Source: Neogemmobacter tilapiae
GTDB taxonomy: Bacteria > Pseudomonadota > Alphaproteobacteria > Rhodobacterales > Rhodobacteraceae
DNA: 64,000 bases
NCBI RefSeq assembly: GCF_014652215.1
Contig: NZ_BMYJ01000005.1
Span: 188,026-252,025 of the forward strand
Direction of reading: 5' to 3'
The notes under the pieces are model-generated. The model saw only the letters and a program-made list of their open reading frames with translations. It was not told the DNA's origin and searched no databases. This document shows positions 17,184 through 27,478 of this stretch, in pieces. Each line of letters opens with the position of its first letter. Within the stretch, counting starts at the first letter, position 1. The position numbers and the translations under genes were made by a program.

Positions 17184-18011
17184 TCAGTCGCGCAGCAGTT
17201 CGTTGATGCTGGTCTTGCTGCGGGTCTGGGCATCGACCTTTTTCACAATGACAGCGCAGTAAAGGTTGATGCCGTTCTTGGATGGCATGGAGCCAGCGAC
17301 GACGACCGAACCGGCGGGAACCTCACCATAGGTGACGCTGCCGGTTTCGCGGTCAACGATCTTGGTCGATTTGCCGATGAAGACGCCCATGCCAAGGACC
17401 GAGCCTTCGCGGACGATGCAGCCTTCGACGACCTCGGACCGGGCGCCGATAAAGCAGTTGTCCTCGATGATGGTCGGGCCGGCCTGCATCGGTTCCAGCA
17501 CGCCACCGATGCCGACGCCGCCGGAGAGGTGGACATGTTTGCCGATCTGGGCGCAAGAGCCAACGGTGGCCCAGGTGTCGACCATTGTGCCCTCATCGAC
17601 AAAGGCCCCGAGGTTGACGAAGGAGGGCATCAGGACGACGCCCTTGGCGATATGGGCCGATTTGCGGACGATGGCGTTGGGCACGGCGCGGAAGCCAGCG
17701 GCGCGGAACTCGGATTCGCCCCAGCCGTGGAATTTGCTGTCCACCTTGTCCCACCAGCTGCCAGCCTGCGGACCGCCGGATTGCAGTTCCATATCCTTTA
17801 GACGGAAACCCAGCAGGACGGCCTTTTTCGCCCATTGGTTCACATGCCAATCGTTGTTGCCCTGCTTTTCGGCGACGCGCAGGGTGCCTGCGCCCAAAGC
17901 CTCCAGCGTGGTCTCGACGGCATCGCGCGTCTCGCCCTTGGTGGCGGGGGTGATGGTGTCGCGGGCTTCCCACGCGGACTCAATAGCGGCTTCAAGGGCG
18001 GCGTGGGACAT
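17184..18011 (-). CDS. dapD: tetrahydrodipicolinate N-succinyltransferase
   Basis: Lysine/diaminopimelate pathway enzyme of 275 residues that transfers succinyl from succinyl-CoA to tetrahydrodipicolinate. It has an N-terminal helical domain and a left-handed beta-helix hexapeptide region ([33 protein letters not shown], given here as IGGVLEP...IGARSEV). The start at 18011 ([11 protein letters not shown]) is preceded by AAAAGGAAC; the in-frame ATG at 18047 adds a basic non-family extension. It is monocistronic. dapB of the same pathway lies about 40 kb away in this window. Confidence 0.95.
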   Translation of the reverse strand: MSHAALEAAIESAWEARDTITPATKGETRDAVETTLEALGAGTLRVAEKQGNNDWHVNQWAKKAVLLGFRLKDMELQSGGPQAGSWWDKVDSKFHGWGESEFRAAGFRAVPNAIVRKSAHIAKGVVLMPSFVNLGAFVDEGTMVDTWATVGSCAQIGKHVHLSGGVGIGGVLEPMQAGPTIIEDNCFIGARSEVVEGCIVREGSVLGMGVFIGKSTKIVDRETGSVTYGEVPAGSVVVAGSMPSKNGINLYCAVIVKKVDAQTRSKTSINELLRD

Positions 18012-18091
18012 GGGGCAGTTCCTTTTGCGATTGGCCTTGGTTGCCATCGCCTATAAGGCTTGGGCAAAGCCCCTGCAATTGGCCCTGACGC

Positions 18092-18916
18092 ATGACCCAA
18101 GACGACAGCCGCAAGCATCCTTTGCGTGACAGCACCCAAGACATCCGCGCGGCGGACCGTATCCCGGATACGCCGCAGACCCGTTCGCCCGCCTATCGTC
18201 TGGCCTTTGCCGATCAGGAGTTCCTGACGCGCGAGGAATTGCGACCGGTGCGTTTGCAGTTGGAGTTGCTGAAGCCGCAGATGTTGCTGGACGAATGGGG
18301 GATCAATTCGACCATCGTCATGTTCGGCGGGGCGCGGATTCCGGCCCCGGAGCAGGCCGATACGGCGCGGACGGAAACGCTGCGGGGGCTGACCCGCTAT
18401 TATGATGAGGCGCGGGAGTTTGCGCGGATCATGACGCTGCGCAGCAAAGCCTCGGGTGGCACGGACGGCGTGATCGTCACCGGCGGCGGGCCGGGGGTGA
18501 TGGAGGCGGGCAACCGCGGGGCGGATGAGGCGGGGGGCGTGTCGATCGGGCTGAACATCGTGCTGCCGCATGAGCAGGCGCCGAATGAATTTGTGACGCC
18601 GGAACTGTCGTTCAACTTTCACTATTTTGCGATCCGCAAGATGCATTTCCTAATGCGGGCGCAGGCGATCTGTGTGTTTCCGGGGGGCTTTGGCACGCTG
18701 GACGAGATGTTTGAAAGCCTGACGCTAATTCAGACGCGGCGGATGAAGCCTTTGCCCTTCCTGCTGTTCGGCAAGGAGTTCTGGGAAAAGATCATCGACT
18801 GGAAAGCCCTAGCCGAGGCGGGGGTGATTTCGGACAGTGACCTGTCGCTGTTCCAATATGTGGAAACGGCAGCCGAGGCGGTGGCGGTGCTGGACAGCTG
18901 GCAGCCGCTTATCTGA
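18092..18916 (+). CDS. LOG family protein (cytokinin riboside 5'-monophosphate phosphoribohydrolase-like)
   Basis: Rossmann-fold protein of 274 residues. The LOG signature PGGFGTLDEMFE is present, together with the nucleotide-binding GGGPGVMEAGNRGADEAGG. Members hydrolyse nucleoside 5'-monophosphates to base plus ribose 5-phosphate. The first 80 residues form an extension that is typical of the longer (type II) bacterial LOGs. Whether it makes cytokinins is unlikely to matter here; purine nucleotide turnover is the safer inference. It overlaps the convergent acetyltransferase-like gene by eight bases. Confidence 0.88.
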   Translation: MTQDDSRKHPLRDSTQDIRAADRIPDTPQTRSPAYRLAFADQEFLTREELRPVRLQLELLKPQMLLDEWGINSTIVMFGGARIPAPEQADTARTETLRGLTRYYDEAREFARIMTLRSKASGGTDGVIVTGGGPGVMEAGNRGADEAGGVSIGLNIVLPHEQAPNEFVTPELSFNFHYFAIRKMHFLMRAQAICVFPGGFGTLDEMFESLTLIQTRRMKPLPFLLFGKEFWEKIIDWKALAEAGVISDSDLSLFQYVETAAEAVAVLDSWQPLI

Positions 18917-19628
18917 GCCAGATCCAAAGGTTGAAAAGGCCGATGAGAACCGGCTGATGGATCAGATAGATCGGCAGCGAATGCTGGCCGGGCCAAGATA
19001 GGGCGCGCGTAAGCGGTGTGGCGGGGCGTTGGAGCCTTTGCCAGAGGCCCATTTGCGTGGCCAATTTGGCCAGCGCGAGGCCCGCCAGAAACGGGGCGAG
19101 CCAAGGAAACAGCGGCACGTAATCGACCGAGAGGAAGGGTTCGGTGCGCAGGCCCAGCCAGACAAGGGCGGGATGGTCGAAAAAGGGGTCGCGCAGATAG
19201 CTGGGGGCGATAAAGGCCAAGGCGGCCGCGATCAGGGTCAGGGCGGCGGGCAGGCGCAGGAAGATGAGGCCCAAGAGGCTGCACAGGGCAATGCTGTGCA
19301 GGATGCCGAAGCGGACATAATATTCGCCCATGAAGGCCCAGGTGCCAAGGCCGACCAAGCCCGCCGCAGCGGTGATGATGGCCAGACGGCGGGCAAAGGC
19401 GGGCCAGCGAAGGCCTTGGCCGTGGGCGAGCCAGAGGCTGACACCCGCCAGAAACAGAAACGATCCGGCGATCAGCCGCGCGAACCAGAACCAGAAGCCC
19501 TGATAGATCGTGTCGGGGGGCAGATAGCCGAACATCTGGAGGTCAAAGGTCAGGTGGAACGCCAGCATCCCCAGCAAGGCGAGGGTGCGGGCGATGTCGA
19601 GGGCTGCTATCCGTTCGGTCTTGGCCAT
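18909..19628 (-). CDS. heparan-alpha-glucosaminide N-acetyltransferase-like membrane protein (DUF1624)
   Basis: Integral membrane protein of 239 residues with about seven hydrophobic helices. It starts with the family segment RIAALDIARTLALLGMLAFHLTFDL, whose histidine is the likely catalytic residue in transmembrane acyltransferases of this group. It ends with HSLPIYLIHQPVLIGLF. The family moves acetyl groups across the membrane to sugars; the acceptor here is unknown. It stands alone on the minus strand. Confidence 0.85.
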   Translation of the reverse strand: MAKTERIAALDIARTLALLGMLAFHLTFDLQMFGYLPPDTIYQGFWFWFARLIAGSFLFLAGVSLWLAHGQGLRWPAFARRLAIITAAAGLVGLGTWAFMGEYYVRFGILHSIALCSLLGLIFLRLPAALTLIAAALAFIAPSYLRDPFFDHPALVWLGLRTEPFLSVDYVPLFPWLAPFLAGLALAKLATQMGLWQRLQRPATPLTRALSWPGQHSLPIYLIHQPVLIGLFNLWIWLR

Positions 19629-19745
19629 GATCTTCCCCTATTCGCCCCACCCATCCCGCAATCGCGCGGCCCCGTCCAGCCACTTCCTGCCTTGCCCAAG
19701 CGCCAGCCGCGGCCTATTTCCAAGCGGGGGGGGAAAGGCGGGCAG

Positions 19746-20519
19746 ATGGCGGGCAACCAGATGAATTGGGCGGATAAGCTGGCCCGGCGGCGCATGATGC
19801 GGCGCTGGAAAGCTTTGGCCGCGCGTGCGCCGGAACTGACCGCCCCCGAATTGCGCGCCCTGCGGGACGAAGGCCGGGGCATGGGCCGGGCCATCGACCG
19901 GGTGCTGCAAGAGGCGGATTATCGGCTGGCCCTGCCTGCGATTGGGTCGAATGCGATCCGCCGTCAGCCGGGCACGGATTGGGCCTGGCGACCGATGCCC
20001 TGGCGGGCGGCGCTGGATCTGGCGGGGCAGGCGGCCATTCCGGTGCGGACCGAGGTGGGCGAAGGGGTGACGCTGTATCACGACTGTCGGCGGAGCGAGT
20101 TGACTCTGCGGCAGGTGCGCAATGGGCGGGACAGCGATCTGGCGGCCTTTGGGCTGCGGCTGGATGTCTTCGGTTTTGACGGCAGCTTTCTTTCGCTGGC
20201 GCTGGAATTGCCGGGGGACGTGGGCAAGGGTTTGACGCGTCGGCACATGATCCGGCTGGAGGCGCGGGTGGAGATGGAAAAGCCGTTGCAGATTTATGGG
20301 CGGCTGAACCTGCGGCACGGGCCGAATGTGGCGCAGCTTTTGCGGGAATTGCCGAAGAAGGGCGAAGAGGTTTTCGTGGATTTTGACCTGTCGCAGATGC
20401 AATTCGATGAAAAGCGGGTGGAGCATCTGTGGCTGGACCTGATTTTGGAAGGGCCGCAGATGAATCAGGTGACGTTCCGGGATGTGACCTTGGGGCGGCG
20501 GCTGCGGGCGGGGATGTAG
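19746..20519 (+). CDS. conserved Rhodobacterales protein (DUF6478-like)
   Basis: A 257-residue protein without signal peptide or membrane segment. It has a basic N-terminus (NWADKLARRRMMRRWKALAAR) and conserved-looking features such as GTDWAWRPMPWR and LYHDCRRSELTLRQVRN. I believe it corresponds to DUF6478, a family largely confined to Rhodobacteraceae; the function is unknown. Upstream of the ATG at 19746 the frame stays open for 700 bases antisense to the neighbouring gene and is not coding. The next gene starts one base after its stop, so the two are an operon. Confidence 0.75.
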   Translation: MAGNQMNWADKLARRRMMRRWKALAARAPELTAPELRALRDEGRGMGRAIDRVLQEADYRLALPAIGSNAIRRQPGTDWAWRPMPWRAALDLAGQAAIPVRTEVGEGVTLYHDCRRSELTLRQVRNGRDSDLAAFGLRLDVFGFDGSFLSLALELPGDVGKGLTRRHMIRLEARVEMEKPLQIYGRLNLRHGPNVAQLLRELPKKGEEVFVDFDLSQMQFDEKRVEHLWLDLILEGPQMNQVTFRDVTLGRRLRAGM

Positions 20520-20520
20520 G

Positions 20521-20901
20521 ATGGACAATCTGGCGATCATCAGCAGCAGCCTGCGGGGCGGGGTCTGGGCGGGGCGGATCGGGCCTGTGGCGGGCGGGGC
20601 CTTGCCCGATTTGCAGGTGCTGCATCTGGACCGGGTGCTGGAGGGGCTGGTTCTGGCACGGGGCGAGGACGGTGTGACGCTGACCTTTCGGGTGAACCTG
20701 CCGGTGGAGGTTTTGTCGGACGGGGTGCAGACGGTGGTGTTGCAGGATGCGGCAGGCCAGCGGATCGGCAGTCTGGCGTTGGTGGCCGGTGAGGCTCTGG
20801 AGGCGGATATTCGGGCCGAGGTGGATCTGCTGCGGGCCGAGCTGGATATGCTGAAACGGGCGTTCCGGCGGCATTGCGTGGAAACCGGGGCGGATAAATA
20901 A
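20521..20901 (+). CDS. conserved hypothetical protein with C-terminal coiled coil
   Basis: A 126-residue protein with a beta-rich first 85 residues and a short heptad-like helix near the C-terminus (ADIRAEVDLLRAELDMLKRAF) that could form a coiled coil. It follows the DUF6478-like gene by one base and is probably its functional partner. No family is recognised and there is no signal peptide. Confidence 0.7.
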   Translation: MDNLAIISSSLRGGVWAGRIGPVAGGALPDLQVLHLDRVLEGLVLARGEDGVTLTFRVNLPVEVLSDGVQTVVLQDAAGQRIGSLALVAGEALEADIRAEVDLLRAELDMLKRAFRRHCVETGADK

Positions 20902-20975
20902 AGGCGGACGGCTTTCGCCGCCCGCCCGCCTTGCGCCGCCACTTGGGGGTGTCTGCTGCGCAAGTTCTTCCGGGC

Positions 20976-21236
20976 TTATTGCGCCGGAACCGTGATCGCC
21001 CCATCCGAGACGGCGGCGGTCAGTTCAGCCTGATCCACCCCCGCGTCGGCATTGGCGTCAATACTGGTGAACGCCTCCTCCGTCAGGTCGGGGAAGACCG
21101 TCTGGAGTTCGGCCAGGGACCAAGTGCCGTTGCCATCGGCGTCGGCAATGGCGGGCAGTTCCTGGGCAAAGGCGGTGGATGCCGCGAGGCCGAGGACGGA
21201 GCCCATCATCGCGCTGATCATTCCGATCCGGGTCAT
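20976..21236 (-). CDS. secreted EF-hand protein
   Basis: An 86-residue exported protein. A signal peptide (about 1-24, ending STAFAQ) is followed by two EF-hand loops. The first, DADGNGTWSLAEL, is canonical; the second, DANADAGVDQAEL, is slightly degenerate. It should bind calcium in the periplasm. GAAAGGAAAG precedes the ATG (read on the minus strand). Divergent from the LysR gene across a 362-base gap. Function unknown; a calcium buffer or sensor is the natural inference. Confidence 0.82.
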   Translation of the reverse strand: MTRIGMISAMMGSVLGLAASTAFAQELPAIADADGNGTWSLAELQTVFPDLTEEAFTSIDANADAGVDQAELTAAVSDGAITVPAQ

Positions 21237-21598
21237 GGTCTTTCCTTTCAGTTCGTTTCAGTTTTGTCGAAGCCGTGTTGGCCTCGGGAGGTGACTTAGG
21301 CGAGGCAGAACGCGTGTTCCAGTGGGGTTGGGGGAGGGGCCGGTTTCGCGCCATTTTCCTGCCGAAAGGGGTGGATCCGCGGAACATCTTTCCGCCGAGG
21401 GTGGGGGGATGGGCCTGAAGTCGCGCGGGGCGGGCGCGGTTTTCTGCGGCTTTCCGCTGACACAACCCTGCCGTTCATTCTGTTTCCCGAAATCGCACGA
21501 TCAGCAACAATTCCCACGGATCGTCTTGCCCGTGCCGCGATCCTGCCTGAATTGGCCGCCAAGACACGGTTGGAATGTAAGGAAGGCTGGGGTTCGGA
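21237..21598. other. 362-base intergenic region without a recognised gene
   Basis: This gap separates the leftward EF-hand gene from the rightward LysR gene. Near 21323-21352 and 21395-21412 it is G-rich on the plus strand. I see no convincing ORF with family character, no terminator and no clear palindromic operator. It presumably contains the promoters of both flanking genes. Confidence 0.5.
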
Positions 21599-22504
21599 AT
21601 GGACAGACTGACCGAGATGGAGGCGTTTGCGACCGTCGTGGATCAGGGCGGCTTTACCGATGCCGCCAAGAAGATGGGGATTTCGAAATCCGCCGTGTCG
21701 AAGCATGTTTCGGCGCTTGAGGCGCGTCTGGGCGCGCGTTTGTTGAACCGCACCACGCGCCGGGTGTCGCCGACGGAAATTGGTCTGGCCTATTATGACC
21801 GGGCGCGGCGGGTGCTGAACGATGCGGGCGAGGCGGATGCCTTGGTCACGTCGATGCAATCGGCGCCTTCGGGATTGCTGCGGATTTCGGTGGCCACCGA
21901 TTTCGGGGTGAACCTGCTGTCACCGATTCTGGGGGAGTTCCTGCTGGAATACCCCGAGATCACCGTGAACATGGTCTTGAACAACCGCTATGTCGAACTG
22001 ATCAGCGAAGGTTTTGACATGGCGATCCGGGTGGGGGAGCTGGAAGACAGCTCGCTTCGGGCGCGGAAGCTGACGGATACGACGAAACGGATGATCGGCT
22101 CGCCGGGGTATTTCCAGAAATACGGACGGCCGCAGAAGATTGACGATCTGAACGACCACAAGCTGCTGCATTATTCGAACCAAGCGAATGGCAATGTGTG
22201 GAAGGTGACGGCGCCGTCGGGTGAAAAGCGGCAGGTGCGGTCGGCGGGCTGGTTGACGGTGAACGATGGGCAGTCGCTGTTGAATGCCGCCATTTCGGGG
22301 CTGGGCATCGCCTATCTGCCGTCCTTCCTTTATGCCGATTCGATGAAATTGGGGCAGGTGGAAGAGGCGATTCCGGGCCTGCCGGTCGAAACGCTGGGCA
22401 TCTATGCGGTCTATCCGCCGGGGCGTTTTACGCAGCCGAAAGTGCGGGCGTTCATCGACTTTCTGGCACGGCGTCTGGCCGACAAGGGCCTTGACAACTG
22501 GTAG
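21599..22504 (+). CDS. LysR-type transcriptional regulator
   Basis: LysR regulator of 301 residues with an N-terminal winged helix (FTDAAKKMGISKSAVSKHVSALEARLGARLLNRTTR). Its effector domain has the pattern of the CrgA/AaeR-like group (RISVATDFGVNLLSPILGEFL, GFDMAIRVGEL, ISGLGIAYLPSFL). GGAAGG lies near the ATG. The divergent EF-hand gene is the only plausible neighbour target; the inducer is unknown. It converges on dnaE with four bases between stops. Confidence 0.88.
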   Translation: MDRLTEMEAFATVVDQGGFTDAAKKMGISKSAVSKHVSALEARLGARLLNRTTRRVSPTEIGLAYYDRARRVLNDAGEADALVTSMQSAPSGLLRISVATDFGVNLLSPILGEFLLEYPEITVNMVLNNRYVELISEGFDMAIRVGELEDSSLRARKLTDTTKRMIGSPGYFQKYGRPQKIDDLNDHKLLHYSNQANGNVWKVTAPSGEKRQVRSAGWLTVNDGQSLLNAAISGLGIAYLPSFLYADSMKLGQVEEAIPGLPVETLGIYAVYPPGRFTQPKVRAFIDFLARRLADKGLDNW

Positions 22505-22508
22505 GGGT

Positions 22509-25500
22509 TTAAACCTCCTCCACCGCCAATACCCCCTGCATCGCCTTGATCGCGCCGCGCACTTGCGGCGTCACCGGGAATTCACCGGGCAGGGCCAGAT
22601 CGACCTCGCGTTCACCGTCGGGCACGCAAAGGATGATCTGGGTTCGCGCCCGGCCTTCGATCTTGGACAGCAGCGTTGCAATGGATGCTGCCGCTTCAGC
22701 CCGGTTCAGATGGACGCGCAGGGCCCCGCCACCGGCGTCGGCGGCGACGTTGTCAATCGCCTGAATTGCGTTCGCCAAAAGCTTGAGCGTATCGCCCTCC
22801 AGCTCGGCTTTGACGTTGATCACCACGTTTTGGCCGGGTTCTAGCAGGTGGCGCGACTGTTCCAGCACCTCGCTGAACAAGGTCACCTCATAGAGCCCCG
22901 TCGGGTCGGAGGCCTGCACAAAGGCAAAGCGGTTGCCCTTGGCCGATTTGCGTTCCTGCCGGCCCGAGATGGAACCCGCGATCTTGGCCACCAGCGGCCC
23001 GCCCTCGGCCAGGCGGGTAATTTCGGTCAGGGTCTTCACGTCCTTGCGCCGCAGCGCCGACATGTAGTCGTCCAAGGGATGGCCCGACAGATAAAAGCCC
23101 ACCGCCTGATGTTCATGGCCCAGCCGTTCCACCGGTAGCCAGTCATCCCGCCCGGCAATGCGCGGTTCGGGCAGATCGGCCCCCGCGTCGCCAAAGAGCG
23201 AGACTTGCGACGACCCCGCCTGTTCATGCACCGCCGCCGAATAGGCGACCAGCGCATCCAGGCCTTCGAACACCCGGGCGCGGTTGGCGTCCAATTGGTC
23301 AAAAGCCCCTGCGCGGGCCAGCATTTCCAGGGGCCGCTTGCCGACCCGTTTCAGATCCACCCGGCGGGCAAAGTCAAACAGGCTGGCAAAGGGCTTGTCG
23401 CCCCGCGCCACCTCAATCATCCGCATCGCCTCCACCCCCACGTTCTTCAACGCGCCCAGGGCATAGACGATCTGGCCGTCGCGGACGGTAAAGGTCGCCA
23501 GCGAACGGTTCACGCAAGGCGGCACCGTCACGATGCCCAGCTTGTCCACCTCGCGTTTATAGACCGCCAGCTTGTCGGTCAGATGGATATCGCAGTTCAT
23601 GACAGCGGCCATGAATTCGAGCGGGTAATTCGCTTTCAGATAGCCGGTCTGATAGCTGACCACTGCATAGGCCGCCGCGTGGGATTTGTTGAAGCCGTAG
23701 TTCGCGAATTTCTCTAGCAGGTCAAAGACCTCGCCCGCCTTTTCTTTGGGGACGTTGTGGGTTTTCGCCGCCCCTTCGATGAATTTCGGCCGTTCGCGGG
23801 CCATTTCTTCTGGATTCTTTTTCCCCATCGCCCGGCGCAAAAGGTCGGCCCCGCCCAGCGAGTAGCCCGCCATGACCTGCGCGATCTGCATCACCTGTTC
23901 CTGATAGACGATGATGCCCTGGGTTTCTGCGAGGATATGGTCAATCGTCGGATGGATCGATTCCAGATCGCGCTGGCCGTTCTTGACCTCGCAATAGGTC
24001 GGGATGTTTTCCATCGGGCCGGGGCGATACAGGGCCACAAGGGCCACGATATCCTCGATGCAGGTCGGTTTCATGCGCCGCAGCGCATCCATCATGCCGC
24101 TGCTTTCCACCTGAAACACGGCCACTGTCTTGGCGGTGGCGTAAAGTTCATAGGTTTTCGCATCGTCCAGCGGGATCAGGCCGATGTCGAACCGGATGTC
24201 GCGCAGCGCCAGCAATTCCATCGCGTTCTGGATGACGGTCAGGGTTTTCAGGCCCAGAAAGTCGAACTTCACCAATCCCGCCGCTTCGACCCATTTCATG
24301 TTGAACTGGGTCGCGGGCATATCGGAACGCGGATCTTGATACAGCGGGACCAGACGGTCCAGCGGGCGGTCGCCAATCACCACACCGGCGGCATGGGTGG
24401 AGGCGTTCCGAAGCAGCCCTTCGATCTGCTGGCCATAGTCCAGCAGGCGGCGAACGACCTCTTCCTTGGCCGCTTCGCGCAGGCGGGGTTCGTCGGCCAA
24501 AGCCTTGGTGATGCTGACGGGCTTGACGCCTTCGACCGGGATCATCTTCGACAGCTTGTCGACATGGCCGTAAGACATTTGCAAGACACGGCCCACATCG
24601 CGGACAGCGGCCTTGGAAAGAAGGGCGCCAAAGGTGATGATCTGGGCCACCTTGTCGCGGCCGTATTTTTCCTGAACGTAGCGGATCACCTCTTCGCGGC
24701 GGTCCATGCAAAAGTCGATGTCAAAGTCGGGCATGGAAACCCGTTCCGGGTTCAGGAAGCGTTCGAACAGCAGGGAATAGCGCAAGGGGTCAAGGTCGGT
24801 GATGGTCAGCGCATAGGCCACCAGCGAGCCCGCCCCCGAACCCCGGCCCGGTCCCACCGGAATGCCATGGGATTTCGCCCATTTGATGAAATCGGCCACG
24901 ATCAGGAAGTAACCGGGAAAGCCCATCTGTTCGATGATGCCCAGTTCAAACTCCAGCCGCTTTTCGTAATCCTCGACCGTCACCGCATGGGGAATGACCG
25001 CCAGACGGGCGGCCAGCCCTTCGCGGGCCTGACGGCGCAGTTCCTCCACCTCGTCATCGGCGAATTTCGGCAGGATCGGCTTGCGTTTATAGGCGGCAAA
25101 GGCGCAGCGGCGGGCGATTTCGACGGTGTTTTCCAGCGCCTCGGGCAGGTCAGCGAACAAGGTCGCCATTTCCGATTCCGTCTTGAAATAGTGCTGCGGT
25201 GTCAGACGGCGGCGGGGGGCTTGCTGGTCGACATAGGCCCCTTCGGCAATGCAGATCAGCGCATCATGCGCCTCGTACATTTTCGCCTCGGGGAAATAGA
25301 CATCGTTCGTCGCGACCAAGGGCAGGCCCAGATCATAGGCCAATTCCACATGGCCCCGTTCGGTGGCCTCTTCCGCCTCGGTCAGGCGGCCGCCTTCGCC
25401 GGGGTGGCGTTGCAGTTCGATGTAAAGCCGCCCCGGATAGATTGTGGCCAAGCGTTCCACCAAGGCCCGCGCTTTCGGCATCTGCCCGCCCTGAAGCATC

Positions 25501-25937
25501 CGCCCCAAGGCCCCCTCGGGTCCGCCGGTCAGGCAAATCAACCCTTCGCCATGCACCGCCAACTCGTCCAGGGTCACCTGCGGCAACTGGCCGCCCTTGT
25601 CGACGTAAAGACAGGTGTTCAGCGCCATCAGGTTCATATAGCCCGCCTCGTTCTGCGCCAGCAGAACCATCGGGGCGGCCGCCCGCAGCTTTTCGCCGGG
25701 CTGGGGGGTGTCCGTCACCACCGAAATGGTGCAGCCGATGATGGGCTGGATACCCTCGCCCTTGGCTTTCACCGAAAATTCCAGTGCGGCGAACAGGTTG
25801 TTCGTGTCGGTCACAGCGACGGCGGGGATCGCCAGCTTTTTGCACAGCTTGATCAGATCATCGACCGGAAGCGCCCCTTCCAAAAGGGAATATTCCGTAT
25901 GGCTGCGCAGATGAATGAATCGGGGGGCGTTGGACAT
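22509..25937 (-). CDS. dnaE: DNA polymerase III alpha subunit
   Basis: Replicative polymerase of 1142 residues, normal for DnaE1. The N-terminal PHP domain ([19 protein letters not shown]) is followed by the polymerase core with the catalytic aspartates in PDFDIDF. Fingers and beta-binding regions come next, then an OB-fold toward the C-terminus ([20 protein letters not shown]). The start at 25937 ([13 protein letters not shown]) is where the family begins; the in-frame ATG at 26009 adds 24 non-conserved residues. Monocistronic and minus strand. Confidence 0.97.
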   Translation of the reverse strand: MSNAPRFIHLRSHTEYSLLEGALPVDDLIKLCKKLAIPAVAVTDTNNLFAALEFSVKAKGEGIQPIIGCTISVVTDTPQPGEKLRAAAPMVLLAQNEAGYMNLMALNTCLYVDKGGQLPQVTLDELAVHGEGLICLTGGPEGALGRMLQGGQMPKARALVERLATIYPGRLYIELQRHPGEGGRLTEAEEATERGHVELAYDLGLPLVATNDVYFPEAKMYEAHDALICIAEGAYVDQQAPRRRLTPQHYFKTESEMATLFADLPEALENTVEIARRCAFAAYKRKPILPKFADDEVEELRRQAREGLAARLAVIPHAVTVEDYEKRLEFELGIIEQMGFPGYFLIVADFIKWAKSHGIPVGPGRGSGAGSLVAYALTITDLDPLRYSLLFERFLNPERVSMPDFDIDFCMDRREEVIRYVQEKYGRDKVAQIITFGALLSKAAVRDVGRVLQMSYGHVDKLSKMIPVEGVKPVSITKALADEPRLREAAKEEVVRRLLDYGQQIEGLLRNASTHAAGVVIGDRPLDRLVPLYQDPRSDMPATQFNMKWVEAAGLVKFDFLGLKTLTVIQNAMELLALRDIRFDIGLIPLDDAKTYELYATAKTVAVFQVESSGMMDALRRMKPTCIEDIVALVALYRPGPMENIPTYCEVKNGQRDLESIHPTIDHILAETQGIIVYQEQVMQIAQVMAGYSLGGADLLRRAMGKKNPEEMARERPKFIEGAAKTHNVPKEKAGEVFDLLEKFANYGFNKSHAAAYAVVSYQTGYLKANYPLEFMAAVMNCDIHLTDKLAVYKREVDKLGIVTVPPCVNRSLATFTVRDGQIVYALGALKNVGVEAMRMIEVARGDKPFASLFDFARRVDLKRVGKRPLEMLARAGAFDQLDANRARVFEGLDALVAYSAAVHEQAGSSQVSLFGDAGADLPEPRIAGRDDWLPVERLGHEHQAVGFYLSGHPLDDYMSALRRKDVKTLTEITRLAEGGPLVAKIAGSISGRQERKSAKGNRFAFVQASDPTGLYEVTLFSEVLEQSRHLLEPGQNVVINVKAELEGDTLKLLANAIQAIDNVAADAGGGALRVHLNRAEAAASIATLLSKIEGRARTQIILCVPDGEREVDLALPGEFPVTPQVRGAIKAMQGVLAVEEV

Positions 25938-26086
25938 GGGCAAAGCATAGGCAGCCACTGCCCCCGCCGCAAGTTTGTGCTGGACAGCCGCGCCCGCCCG
26001 CGCTTTCATTCGTGCAAAAGGGCGCGCGCTCTACGCCGCATCGACCGCGATGCCCCGGAACCCCGAGTAACGCGGCAGGCTTTCCC

Positions 26087-27478
26087 ATGGAGATCACGTT
26101 CCGTCTGAACGGCGAACCTGTCACGGTTTCCCCCGAAACACCGACAGAAACCCTGCTGGACTGGCTACGCGAAAAGCGCGGGCTGAGCGGCACGAAAGAA
26201 GGGTGTAACGAAGGCGATTGCGGCGCCTGCACGGTGGTCGTGACCGACGGCGAAGGCCCCAAGGCGCTGAACGCCTGCCTGTTGTTCCTGCCGCAACTGC
26301 ATGGCAAAGCCCTGCGCACGGTCGAAGGTCTGGCCCCGAAAGGCCAGTTCCACCCGGTGCAACAGGCGATGATCGACCACCACGGTTCGCAATGCGGTTT
26401 CTGCACGCCCGGCATCGTCGCCTCCCTCGCCGCCGCCCATGCGCAGGGCCAGACCGACCATCTGGACACGCTGGCCGGCAACCTTTGCCGTTGCACGGGC
26501 TATGCCCCCATCGTCCGCGCCGCCAAAGCTTGTGAAAGCGCTCCTGCTCCGGAGTGGTTGAAAACCGACCGCTCATTCATCTTGCCAAAAATACCTTCCG
26601 GGGGTCCGGGGGGCGGACAGCCCCCCGGCTTTCGGCCGACCACAAGCGATGAGTTAGCCGAAATCTTCCAGCAAAATCCCAACGCCACGATCATCGCCGG
26701 GGCCACGGATGTCGGGCTTTGGGTCACCAAGCAACTGCGTGACCTTTCCCCCGTCATCTTTCTGAACGGCGTCAAAGACCTGCAAACCATCACCCAAACC
26801 GACAGCCATTTCCGCATCGGCGCAGGCGTCACCCTTTCCGCCCTGCGCGAGGCGATGAAGGAACCCCATCCGCATTTTGCCGAACTGCTGCGCCGCTATG
26901 CCAGCGTTCAGATCCGCAATGCCGCCACCATCGGCGGCAATATCGCCAACGGTTCCCCCATCGGCGACGGCCCGCCCGCGCTGATCGCGCTGGGCGCCAC
27001 GCTGCATCTGCGTCGGGGCGACGCCCGCCGCGACATGGCGCTAGAGGATTTCTTCCTCGACTATCGAAAGCAAGATCGCCAGCCCGGCGAATTTGTGACG
27101 GGTGTCACCATCCCCGCCAGTGCCCCCGATTTCCGTGCCTATAAAATCTCCAAACGCTTCGATCAGGACATTTCCGCTGTCTGCGGCTGTTTCAACATCC
27201 AGATCGACAGCGGCAAGGTCACCCAGGCCCGCATCGCCTTTGGCGGCATGGCGGGTATCCCGAAACGGGCGCGGGCGGTGGAGGCGGCTTTGCTGGGCCA
27301 GCCTTGGTCGCTGGACGCCATCCAGCAGGCCATTCCCGCCTTTGCCCGCGATTTCACCCCGCTATCGGATATGCGCGCCAGCGCCGCCTATCGCCTGACG
27401 GTGGCCCAAAACCTGCTGATCCGCTATTTCCATGACCTTGCCGGAACCCAAGTCTCGGTGCTGGAGGTCGCGCCATGA
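26087..27478 (+). CDS. xdhA: xanthine dehydrogenase, iron-sulfur/FAD subunit, with a palindromic element in the linker
   Basis: Small subunit of 463 residues, close to the 462 I recall for R. capsulatus XdhA. It carries two [2Fe-2S] clusters ([12 protein letters not shown] and QCGFCTPG...CRCTGY) at residues 1-160. The FAD domain follows ([40 protein letters not shown]). The inter-domain linker (about residues 160-185, [18 protein letters not shown]) is encoded by a GC-rich palindromic repeat also present in xdhB and after the transporter operon. The frame stays open through it. The start at 26087 ([12 protein letters not shown]) is the family start; the ATG at 26012 adds an unrelated stretch. 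Overlaps xdhB by ATGA. Confidence 0.95.
   Translation: MEITFRLNGEPVTVSPETPTETLLDWLREKRGLSGTKEGCNEGDCGACTVVVTDGEGPKALNACLLFLPQLHGKALRTVEGLAPKGQFHPVQQAMIDHHGSQCGFCTPGIVASLAAAHAQGQTDHLDTLAGNLCRCTGYAPIVRAAKACESAPAPEWLKTDRSFILPKIPSGGPGGGQPPGFRPTTSDELAEIFQQNPNATIIAGATDVGLWVTKQLRDLSPVIFLNGVKDLQTITQTDSHFRIGAGVTLSALREAMKEPHPHFAELLRRYASVQIRNAATIGGNIANGSPIGDGPPALIALGATLHLRRGDARRDMALEDFFLDYRKQDRQPGEFVTGVTIPASAPDFRAYKISKRFDQDISAVCGCFNIQIDSGKVTQARIAFGGMAGIPKRARAVEAALLGQPWSLDAIQQAIPAFARDFTPLSDMRASAAYRLTVAQNLLIRYFHDLAGTQVSVLEVAP
26570..26629 (-). repeat. family A palindromic repeat inside xdhA
   Basis: A 9-base-pair stem CCGGGGGGC (26606-26614) and GCCCCCCGG (26620-26628) is flanked, on the minus strand, by ACCCCCGG and then AAGGTATTTTTGGCAAGATG. 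The tail differs at only 3 of 26 positions from that of the xdhB copy. It lies in opposite orientation to xdhA and encodes the inter-domain linker without breaking the frame. Confidence 0.85.

Noticed and set aside
19029-19745. Upstream extension of the DUF6478-like reading frame
   Set aside because: This part is antisense to the DUF1624 gene and Gln/Gly-rich; the real start is at 19746.
23757-26108. 783-codon plus-strand open frame
   Set aside because: Antisense to dnaE and lacking recognisable domains.
26570-26640. frameshift or pseudogene in xdhA at the GC-rich tract
   Set aside because: The frame runs through unbroken, with family motifs on both sides, so the tract is treated as an in-frame element. 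A sequencing error cannot be fully excluded but is not needed.
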